This document shows positions 32,192 to 38,961 of a DNA stretch of 38,961 bases, one piece after another. A program made the position numbers and the translations under genes. The DNA lies in the IMG/VR virus record IMGVR_UViG_3300031576_000166, positions 1-38,961 of that record; one strand, given 5' to 3'. The notes beneath the pieces were generated by a model. It saw only the letters and a program-made list of their open reading frames with translations, was not told the origin of the DNA and did no database searches. The stretch's first letter is position 1; the number at the start of each line of letters is the position of its first letter. The DNA comes from a virus.

Positions 32192-32668
32192 ATGCCGGAT
32201 TATGTCTACAGTTCACCGGAAGTATTCGAGTCCCTGGCCTCGAAGATAATGACCCAGTTGGGGTCATTGCAAAGCGCGGTCTCCACGCTGGACGCCAAGT
32301 TCACATCGTATTTCGACTCTCACGGGATTGCGAAGCTGGTACCGAACACCGTGACATTCGAAATCGTCGGCGGATCCGTCCGGCAAGTGGGCGTGGAGGG
32401 AGCAAATACCCTCCTCGGCATGGCGACGCTGACGGTCGAGTTCCGCGTTCACACGGGATTCCCTGGCCGTGCGACTGACGCCCGACTCGTCATACGGTTG
32501 CTGAACTCAATCCACAACTGGTTCGCTATTCACAAAGACCTTGGCGATCAGCATCGCTACGCCGGGACCTCGTCGTTTGAATCGGTTGTCGAGTTTGAAG
32601 AATCAGTGTCACGGGGTGGGCAGATAGCTCTGAACTTTGATGTACCCTACTCATACACAACAATCTGA
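32192..32668 (+). CDS. Second tail terminator-like or tail completion protein
   Basis: 158 residues. It resembles the previous protein in length, position and beta-rich C-terminal half (VEFRVHTGFPG, then DARLVIRLLNSIHNWF). I cannot tell which of the two caps the tail; the other may be a neck component or a diverged duplicate. Confidence 0.5.
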   Translation: MPDYVYSSPEVFESLASKIMTQLGSLQSAVSTLDAKFTSYFDSHGIAKLVPNTVTFEIVGGSVRQVGVEGANTLLGMATLTVEFRVHTGFPGRATDARLVIRLLNSIHNWFAIHKDLGDQHRYAGTSSFESVVEFEESVSRGGQIALNFDVPYSYTTI

Positions 32669-32676
32669 CAGGTTCT

Positions 32677-32871
32677 ATGAAAGTTAAAGCTAACGACTCA
32701 TTCCAAGACAGGCGGCTCGATACCATCCTCGGGTTGTTGAGCGTGGAGCAATATCGTGCGCTTCAGCGAGGGGAAGCGGTTACGGTCGACGACGACATTG
32801 CACATCAACTGGTAGATCTGGAAGGCATCGCCTTCCGCGTTTTAGAAGACAATCACGACGATGAAGCATAA
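32677..32871 (+). CDS. Small tail-region protein
   Basis: 64 residues, acidic, from ATG 32677. The sequence LLSVEQYRALQRGEAVTVDDDIAHQLVDL suggests a small alpha/beta protein with a helix that could bind a partner. No family recognised; the location between terminator and tube genes suggests tail assembly. Confidence 0.55.
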   Translation: MKVKANDSFQDRRLDTILGLLSVEQYRALQRGEAVTVDDDIAHQLVDLEGIAFRVLEDNHDDEA

Positions 32872-32884
32872 GGAGTGACACGGA

Positions 32885-33910
32885 ATGGCGTTTCCTATAC
32901 TGTCCGGACAGGACACCATCTACGGCCGCAAGCCGCAAACAACCTGGGGCACAGCGGTAGTTACCGCTTTCAATACCGCGGCGAGCGGCTTTCAGTTTCC
33001 GGCCGAACCGATAGACCTTTCACTCGGCGTCAAGCGACGCGAAGGAAAGCAGGCCTGGGGAACCCGAGCTCAGTACAACACCTCGCTTCAGTACGATGAG
33101 AAGGGCGTCCTGCCGGAATTTGCCCTCTCGGGTGTTGCGACGAAGCAAACCCTGGCCGAAATTTTCTACTCAATCTTTCAGAGCGTTGCGGAAGGAGCCA
33201 GCACGCCATTCTCCAAGACCTTCAATTGGCACGCGACGCAACCCGATTTCCATGCCAATGCTGGCTTCTTTGAGACCTTCGCCCTGCGTTTCCCCAGCGC
33301 GAGCACACACCACCTGGTGAAGGATGTTATCACGAAGTCACTGACCCTGACCTGTAAGGTCTCGGATGGTCGACTCATGTACTCCGCGCAGATGATCGGG
33401 CGTGGCGCGGTAACCGTGAACAACAACATCGCCACCTCAGAATTTGCGCTGAGGGCGGAGACCTATCTCTACTACCATGACCTTGTTCGCACGACAATCA
33501 ATGTGAACGCGGCTGGCGTTATCACCCTGCCGATTCTGGCGGATGGCTTCGAGATCACGATTGAGAAGGTGGTTGATGGCGCCGGACAATCCACGGGACA
33601 GTTCCAAAGCCTCGCAACCGCCACCTACCGCGTCAAGGGAAAACTGCACATCGCGAAGGGCGCGACATTCGAAACCATCCTGACTGGCTTTAAGAGCAAT
33701 CACGAAGTCGATATCAATCTGGCATGGGGATCCGGAACCGCCGGCACCGTGGACGGAGACCTGGATTTCACCATTCACGGGAAGATCACAGACATCAAGG
33801 TGGACAACAAAGAAGTTCTCGGCGCTGAAATCACATTCGAGGGCGTGAAAACGGCCTCGGTACAAGACGTCACCGTCATTCTGGCGGACGCTGTAGATAG
33901 GGCTTGGTAA
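32885..33910 (+). CDS. Major tail tube protein
   Basis: 341 residues from ATG 32885 with AAGGAG 9 bases upstream. The start (FPILSGQDTIYGRKPQTTWGTA) and the alternating strands throughout match siphovirus tube proteins, and the gene lies directly before the frameshifted chaperone pair and the tape measure. The length is within the range of tube proteins with an extra domain. Confidence 0.8.
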   Translation: MAFPILSGQDTIYGRKPQTTWGTAVVTAFNTAASGFQFPAEPIDLSLGVKRREGKQAWGTRAQYNTSLQYDEKGVLPEFALSGVATKQTLAEIFYSIFQSVAEGASTPFSKTFNWHATQPDFHANAGFFETFALRFPSASTHHLVKDVITKSLTLTCKVSDGRLMYSAQMIGRGAVTVNNNIATSEFALRAETYLYYHDLVRTTINVNAAGVITLPILADGFEITIEKVVDGAGQSTGQFQSLATATYRVKGKLHIAKGATFETILTGFKSNHEVDINLAWGSGTAGTVDGDLDFTIHGKITDIKVDNKEVLGAEITFEGVKTASVQDVTVILADAVDRAW

Positions 33911-33913
33911 GCT

Positions 33914-34279
33914 ATGGCAATACAACTGATTGATCCGAACGCCACGATTGAAATCCGAATCGACGGGACGGTGTTTTCGTTCCGGCAGGCCACCTATCGC
34001 GACTACTTGACATTCGCGGCCGCGACCGTTGAGGCCAGCGCGGACACCAATAAGAGTTCCACCGCGAAGGCGCTGTGTGCGCTGGACGCCAACGATGCGA
34101 TTATGTCGGACTTGTTTATTTCGGTCATCAATGACGACGGTTTAATCTTCTCTGCGGCGACCGGTCCTGAGTTTGTCGAGAATGTCGTACACCGTATGAC
34201 GCCGACTGACTGCGTCGAACTCACCAAACAGTTTTTTGAGCGCCAATTCGGCGGCTCAGGGGCTGAAGCGGGAAACTGA
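33914..34279 (+). CDS. Tail assembly chaperone, gpG-like
   Basis: 121 residues. Position between tube protein and tape measure and the mostly helical composition match the first of the two tail chaperones. The N-terminal segment (ATIEIRIDGTVFSFRQATYRDYL) is typical of the family. The stop TGA at 34277 follows directly on GGGAAAC, the slippery site through which some ribosomes move to frame 34276-34734. Most ribosomes should end here, giving the short form. Confidence 0.8.
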   Translation: MAIQLIDPNATIEIRIDGTVFSFRQATYRDYLTFAAATVEASADTNKSSTAKALCALDANDAIMSDLFISVINDDGLIFSAATGPEFVENVVHRMTPTDCVELTKQFFERQFGGSGAEAGN

Positions 34280-34734
34280 AGCTCCTCGTCCAGTTTGCTT
34301 TTCACGAACTGAGCGACCCGGACGAGGCGCAGAAATTTGACTGCGACACCTGTAGAGGACACCATGCGCGAGGATACCGTTGCTTGCACTCTCGTTGGGG
34401 CGCGAAAGAGATTACGGCGACATGTCCCGGTGATCTCCCGCCGGTGCGCTTTACGCGAACAACGCTGGCTGAAGCGTGTGCGACGATTCGGAGTAGCCCC
34501 TCATACGGGCATGCGCCGGAACTTTCGTGTCTCCTGCAATACTCGATTTGCCCAGCGGCATTCCCGACAGCGCAAAGTCGTTTCGTTCTCTCGCTGTTTT
34601 ATACCCTCGGCGGAATGGCGGGACTCCGGACACAAGGCATACTCGACCAACCGGCGCGGCTGGTACGACTGTTTGAGATCATTGAGAACGAGATTGACCG
34701 CTTGAAAGCGATGCGCGCGAAGCAGAAGAAGTAA
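33914..34734 (+). CDS. Tail assembly chaperone long form, gpGT-like, by -1 frameshift
   Basis: A -1 shift at GGGAAAC (34270-34276) continues translation at CTG 34276 and adds 152 residues, giving 273. The extension has no ATG in its first part (the first listed start in the frame is TTG 34384) and carries CxxC (FDCDTC) and a further Cys/His region, possibly a zinc site, then a helical C-terminus (LVRLFEIIENEIDRL). The second frame of this pair is joined the same way in lambda (gpG-gpGT). It should help assemble the tube on the tape measure. Confidence 0.8.
34270..34327 (+). promoter_or_regulatory. Programmed -1 ribosomal frameshift signal
   Basis: The slippery heptamer G GGA AAC (34270-34276) fits X XXY YYZ in the zero frame. 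After a 7-base spacer, CCTCGTCC (34284-34291) and GGACGAGG (34320-34327) form a perfect 8-bp stem with a 28-base loop, extendable by GC after one mismatch. Confidence 0.85.
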
Positions 34735-34736
34735 TT

Positions 34737-36275
34737 ATGGCAACCTATCGTGACGACTTGAAACTCGTTGTGTCGGCGGTGGATAACGCGACGGGTGTGC
34801 TGACTTCACTCAGGGCATCGATCCTTGGTATAGGCGCGGCCTACCTGTCCCTCCAAGGGGCGCAAAAGGTGGTCTCATTCCTTTTCAAAACCATCGAAGA
34901 TGCCGCCGTAGTTCAGAAAGAGCTACAACGCGCCGTTGAAAATAGCGGACAGTCGTTCGCCAAATACAACGGGATTATCGATGAGGCCGGTAAACGCACT
35001 ATTCGTATGACTGGTGTTTCAGACGAACTTTATAAGCGCGGTGTGCAGATAGCAATTCAGTATGGCGCAGATGTCCCAACGGCCCTGAGAATTACATCAG
35101 CGGCGCTTGACTTGGCAAAGGGGCGACATATTGAGCTTGAGTCAGCAGTGGACATCCTCAGCAAAGCGTATGCTGGCAATACCTCCATGCTGAGTCGTTA
35201 CGGCATTGTGATAGATGACACAATTCCGACTGCGGAAAAATTCAATGCGGTGATGTTGCAAATAAATCAGCGCTTTGGTGGACAAGCTCAAGATGACTTA
35301 AAAACATTCACGGGACAGTGGAAGAAATTTATAGAGAATATCGGCGAAGGCATGGAGGAAAGCGGGCTTGGTCTCGCCGTTCCTACAAACATACTAAGAT
35401 GGTTGAATGTGATGAATGACCTAAGGGATCAGCTTGGGAGAGAAGGAGGAGAGCTTCAAATAGGGATATCAAGTTTTCCTACCGTCGCAAATATAGAGGC
35501 ATTAGAGAGGTTCAGTAAGGCCCTCGATGACGAAGAGAAGCGCTTGGCCGAACGCGCTCCTATGCTGAACCAGCCCTCGATTGAGGCAGAAATTGAGCGC
35601 GCCGCCGCGCGGGCCACAATCCAGATAGAACAACTCACAAAGTCCATCCAATCAAACGCGCGAGCACTGCGACAGCGATTCGACTTGGCCCCCGATATCA
35701 GTAAAGACCTTGAGGCGTTGACAAGGGGAACTGGCCTTCCCACTGCACAGCAGGCCGCCGGCCAACAACGGGAGGACGCGCAAGTTCGCGCGAGGGCGCA
35801 ACTCGCCTACAGCCAAACCAAACAGCAACAGGAAGATATTACCGGTGTGTACGAGGACGGCGCCAGAGACAGGGAGGCCGCCGAGCGAAAGGCGGCCGAT
35901 GCGATTATGGCTATTTCGAGCAACTCCGCCCACATGATCGTAGACAATTTCCTGGAAGGTAAGAATCTCCTTGAAGGTATCTGGAAACAGATGGCGTCCG
36001 ACTTCCTCCACTTCTTTGCGGACACGATACTGAAGTCGGTAGCGGAATCTCTCGCTCCTGGAATTGTCAAAATACTCGGATCTATTTTCGACCAGCCCTC
36101 AAACGACGCCAAGGCGATGGAGCAGGGCCGCCACTTCGCACAATTCTTCATTCAGGGAGCTGAGGGAGAATTGCGCGGGTATGTGCCCAGCATGGCCGTC
36201 GTGGGTTTCGGTGGCTCAGAGTTCGATTCTGGAATGGGTAACATAAACCAGTTCAACCGCTCACCGCGTCTATAA
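34737..36275 (+). CDS. Tape measure protein
   Basis: 512 residues. The N-terminus (DDLKLVVSAVDNATGVLTSLRASILGIGAAYLSLQGA) and the helical segments with VPTALRITSAALDLAKGR match phage tape measure proteins. Long helices, a hydrophobic segment near the middle and the C-terminal FLEGKNLLEGIWKQMASDFL are typical. At roughly 0.15 nm per residue the tail would be about 75 nm. The size is modest, giving a short siphovirus tail. Confidence 0.85.
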   Translation: MATYRDDLKLVVSAVDNATGVLTSLRASILGIGAAYLSLQGAQKVVSFLFKTIEDAAVVQKELQRAVENSGQSFAKYNGIIDEAGKRTIRMTGVSDELYKRGVQIAIQYGADVPTALRITSAALDLAKGRHIELESAVDILSKAYAGNTSMLSRYGIVIDDTIPTAEKFNAVMLQINQRFGGQAQDDLKTFTGQWKKFIENIGEGMEESGLGLAVPTNILRWLNVMNDLRDQLGREGGELQIGISSFPTVANIEALERFSKALDDEEKRLAERAPMLNQPSIEAEIERAAARATIQIEQLTKSIQSNARALRQRFDLAPDISKDLEALTRGTGLPTAQQAAGQQREDAQVRARAQLAYSQTKQQQEDITGVYEDGARDREAAERKAADAIMAISSNSAHMIVDNFLEGKNLLEGIWKQMASDFLHFFADTILKSVAESLAPGIVKILGSIFDQPSNDAKAMEQGRHFAQFFIQGAEGELRGYVPSMAVVGFGGSEFDSGMGNINQFNRSPRL

Positions 36276-37324
36276 TGGCCCTTACGCTTTGGACAATGCC
36301 ACTCACCGAAAAGGCCATCATCATGGCCCAGGGCGCCTTTGACACCGCTGGCGCAACGACGGTGAACGCCGACAGCAATGCGGGACAAACGAACTTGAAT
36401 GTCGCCGCAACTTCCGGATTTCATCCAGGCGCCGCAATCATCATTAACAGCGGCGGCGCGCGTCAGGAAACAGCGGTTGTTGGAACTGTCAATTCTTCGA
36501 CCCAGATGACGCTTGAAGGCAATCTTGCTTTTACCCACACGGCCGCTCAAGCGGATGCGGTGGCGGTGCAGGACAAGACACTCGCCACTGCCTTGCGCCA
36601 GAACCTTCTGGATCTCAACCTCGACACCTACGCCTCATGGGCCTCCGCCCCCTCCGGAAACATCTATGGCATCTGGCTCGACACTGGGTCGGCCGCCTCT
36701 GACTGGGATGGTTTTGCGATACTCTTTCGGAATTACGCTTCACTCTCGGCGTCAAATTGGACTATAGGCCTCTATACCTCAACCGACGGGTCCGCTATCA
36801 CAATCAAAACTGGCTTCGTCGCGCCGGTGCAACTCACGCGCCAGCTGAATGTTTACACCCTTTCCTCGGCAGTCACGAATATACGCTATGCGTTCATTCG
36901 CATCATCTCGGCAGACGCCGTCATTCCCCAGATAGCTGGCGTTTTCCTTTTGAAGAAGTATACCCTCGCTCGACACGACGATCTCCCAAGTCAAACAGGC
37001 GAGATCGCGCGCAATGTTCGCGCAGTCACGGCCACGGGGCGGCAACTGGTTCGCGCCGCCCATGGGCGCATCACACCCCAGTTTGAAAAGAAATTCAAGA
37101 ACCTCGCTGAGTCAGATCTTTCGACGCTCCGCAATGTGTTCAGCGATTGCAAGGGCAGTCGCTGGCCCTTCATCTGGGACAATTCTGACGACGCTGGTGA
37201 CGCGATCGAGCTACTACGCTTCGATCAAGACGCCATCAAGTGGGAGACACGCGACTACCAGCTCCACGATGTGACATTACAGTTTTCGGCTTTACCCTAC
37301 ATTGCGTCAGGAGAAACGCTGTAA
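36275..37324 (+). CDS. Distal tail protein-like
   Basis: 349 residues from ATG 36275, overlapping the previous stop. Position directly after the tape measure fits a distal tail protein. Residues about 30-100 carry the beta module also found in the tail tip protein (GFHPGA, ending LAFTHTAAQADAVAV). A C-terminal half with GRQLVRAAHGRITPQFEKKFKNL and strand pairs is typical of distal tail or baseplate components. It overlaps the next gene by 1 base (TAATG). Confidence 0.6.
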   Translation: MALTLWTMPLTEKAIIMAQGAFDTAGATTVNADSNAGQTNLNVAATSGFHPGAAIIINSGGARQETAVVGTVNSSTQMTLEGNLAFTHTAAQADAVAVQDKTLATALRQNLLDLNLDTYASWASAPSGNIYGIWLDTGSAASDWDGFAILFRNYASLSASNWTIGLYTSTDGSAITIKTGFVAPVQLTRQLNVYTLSSAVTNIRYAFIRIISADAVIPQIAGVFLLKKYTLARHDDLPSQTGEIARNVRAVTATGRQLVRAAHGRITPQFEKKFKNLAESDLSTLRNVFSDCKGSRWPFIWDNSDDAGDAIELLRFDQDAIKWETRDYQLHDVTLQFSALPYIASGETL

Positions 37325-38961
37325 TGCTCACTGTGCCGACACAATTTGCCGAACACGCGGGAAGGATTGGCTCCCGGCGGCATTACATCCTGAGCATGGT
37401 CGATTCTGGAGTGACCTATTTGTTCTCAGATTGCGAAATGCACCTAACGGACGGACATGTCTACAATGTCGGCTTGCAAATAGGCGAGCTGTCGTCGGCG
37501 TGTGACTTTATGCAGGGTGGTTCCACGGTCTCTGAGGCCAGCGTGGCGTTCGCGAATATCGAATTATATATAGACACTTCTAATGTTCGCGTTCGACCGT
37601 CCGATGTGATGGGAGCGCTCACGGCCGGAACGGCAAAAATCTATCTTGCGGCGGGGTCGTCGATAGCTTCACTCTCGGACTGCCTGCAAGTGTACAGCGG
37701 AAAAATGGTCGGCGAATTGGCCTACAATAAGGAGCAATCCTCCCTCTCGATTGCGGATGACGGATTCGCCGACCAAAAGAAACTTCCCCAAACCGATATC
37801 TCCGCCTCGTTTACTGGCGCGGTCTCGGCGATTCATAGTCGTAAGCAACCTCTTGTCTATGGCACATTCGTACGCGACGACTATTTGGCGGGAGGCCTCG
37901 CCGTCGCTGAAGAGATCGAGAACGACAAGTTTCTGATCGCGGGACATGCGCTCAAGTCGGCGAAGAAGATATGGCTCTATCATGACGCGTTGGGTGACTT
38001 CGTCGAGGTCATCCCTTGGTCGACGACACTGACCGCAAATATCTCCGCCGCGGCGACGCTACTCCCCGTGTCCAGCTATCTCAACATGTGGAAGAAGAAC
38101 GAATTCATCCGCATCAACCCCGGAGGCGGCACAGAGGAAATGCGCCAGATTCAGAAGACCGGCAACTCCTCGGTCTATGTCACGGCCGGCGTCACCAGCG
38201 CACACAACTCAACGGAGAAAGTTGAGCGTTGGCCTTTCAATGTGGATGAGAGTGGGAAGGGAGTTTGTTGGCTCCTGCGCGACAAGGTGCAGTTCGACAC
38301 GACGGACAGTAAGGACGCCTACGCCATCGGTGAGGCGATCCGCTGTTATGCCTACATTCATCCGGACGAACTTTCACAGTCGGCCATTTATAATAAATCC
38401 GACCTGCGCCGCACATACATCACCGTCACTGCGAATTCCGGACAGGCGGTCGTCGCTGTCAATGACACGACGGGGTTTGTCGCTGGGGATACGGTGACAC
38501 TTGATCCGGAGGGCGTGGGCGGCGGAACTGAGGACAAAACAATTCTCTCCGTCGACTCGCTCACTCAACTCACCATGACGGCGAACCTCACCTTCACCCA
38601 TACCTTAGCGCAGGGAGACCCTATCGTCCCGAAGTTCGCGACGCAGGCGATGAATGTGTCCAGCTGGGCGCAATGCACGGATCAGCGTGGCGATACCTAT
38701 GCATCGGTCAAGTCCGGCCACGAGTCGGCCAGTACCGGCTATGGGAATCTGAATGTTGGCTTTCCGGATCTGGGTTCTGGTCGTGGCAATATCGCCAATG
38801 AAATTGGTTTCATCGAAGATTACGACCTACAGATCAATTGGGCCGCCGCTCCCGCGGTGACACTGTCGGTGACACAGGCGACACTCCAAACCGGAGCGAC
38901 AAGAAAAGAGTCCGCCCAAACTCGTAAGGCCACAAAGAGCTTCACCGCGACGGGAGCGCTG
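37324..38961 (+). CDS. Tail tip/baseplate protein, 5' part (continues at base 1)
   Basis: An open frame of 546 codons runs off the window end; it starts with ATG 37324 after CAGGAG. The N-terminal 220 residues (HAGRIGSRRHYILSMVDSG, then GKMVGELAYNKEQSSLSI) resemble phage baseplate proteins that bind the distal tail; a strand-rich part and the first beta module follow before the end. The last 641 bases match 1-641, so the gene continues there and the product is about 753 residues, or about 1,047 if the frame at 1202-1336 is repaired. Confidence 0.75.
   Translation, partial: MLTVPTQFAEHAGRIGSRRHYILSMVDSGVTYLFSDCEMHLTDGHVYNVGLQIGELSSACDFMQGGSTVSEASVAFANIELYIDTSNVRVRPSDVMGALTAGTAKIYLAAGSSIASLSDCLQVYSGKMVGELAYNKEQSSLSIADDGFADQKKLPQTDISASFTGAVSAIHSRKQPLVYGTFVRDDYLAGGLAVAEEIENDKFLIAGHALKSAKKIWLYHDALGDFVEVIPWSTTLTANISAAATLLPVSSYLNMWKKNEFIRINPGGGTEEMRQIQKTGNSSVYVTAGVTSAHNSTEKVERWPFNVDESGKGVCWLLRDKVQFDTTDSKDAYAIGEAIRCYAYIHPDELSQSAIYNKSDLRRTYITVTANSGQAVVAVNDTTGFVAGDTVTLDPEGVGGGTEDKTILSVDSLTQLTMTANLTFTHTLAQGDPIVPKFATQAMNVSSWAQCTDQRGDTYASVKSGHESASTGYGNLNVGFPDLGSGRGNIANEIGFIEDYDLQINWAAAPAVTLSVTQATLQTGATRKESAQTRKATKSFTATGAL
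38321..38961 (+). repeat. Terminal overlap with 1-641
   Basis: Second copy of the same tail-gene stretch; see 1-641. The true genome length is therefore about 38,320 bases. Confidence 0.9.

Noticed and set aside
34384-34734. Independent gene starting at TTG 34384 in the second chaperone frame
   Set aside because: The frame is open and protein-like from 34267, no Shine-Dalgarno precedes 34384, and the slippery site plus stem explains expression.

Overview
The window is essentially one complete circle of a tailed double-stranded DNA bacteriophage (siphovirus, HK97-type head, about 38.3 kb). Bases 1-641 and 38321-38961 are the same stretch of one tail gene, differing by 14 substitutions and no indels, so the tail gene that runs off the right end continues at base 1. 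Nearly all genes are on the + strand and tightly packed; no gene-free stretch exceeds 300 bases. The host looks Gram-negative: a phage-encoded protein ends like an outer-membrane beta-barrel, and several proteins carry Sec signal peptides. The dockerin-like motif, DNRLRE-type domain and putative Ig domain suggest, weakly, an uncultured FCB-group bacterium.

Layout. 37324-38961 plus 1-2147: tail tip or baseplate gene(s). 2182-2810: two small membrane proteins. 2814-11423: four large consecutive proteins, each with a signal peptide (DNRLRE-type, unknown, glycosidase-like with Ig and dockerin modules, and a fibre-like protein). 11420-12651: M15 peptidase endolysin, holin-like protein, small outer-membrane-like protein. 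12735-15794: a transposon with 34-bp inverted repeats that holds all four minus-strand genes (IS1-family transposase, XRE-ImmA metallopeptidase regulator, its partner, and a Lys/Ala-rich small protein). 15946-21125: early recombination and replication operon (Gam-like, Rad52-like, replication initiator-like, DnaC-like loader, RuvC-like resolvase). 21193-23629: small accessory genes including a pentapeptide-repeat protein. 23634-25680: terminase. 25746-31330: portal-MuF fusion, protease-capsid fusion, a tRNA, connector. 31324-37324: tail completion, tail terminators, tube, a frameshifted chaperone pair, tape measure, distal tail.

The outstanding feature is a tRNA at 30057-30128. It has the hallmarks of a bacterial initiator tRNA (A11:U24, three G:C pairs at 29-31:39-41, no pair at 1:72) but its anticodon is AAC instead of CAU, so it should read GUU. 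Independently, five genes on this genome have no suitable ATG, GTG or TTG start, or only a poorly placed one, and each has an in-frame GTT 5-9 bases after a good Shine-Dalgarno sequence: 2814, 8130, 11841, 23634 and 27887. In two of them the GTT start restores a complete signal peptide. All five are late genes (small terminase, protease-capsid fusion, two exported proteins, holin-like). I infer a phage-encoded translation-initiation system in which a dedicated initiator tRNA licenses GUU starts of late genes.

A second clear recoding signal is a -1 frameshift site (GGGAAAC followed 7 bases later by a perfect 8-bp stem) between the two tail-assembly chaperone frames at 34270-34327.
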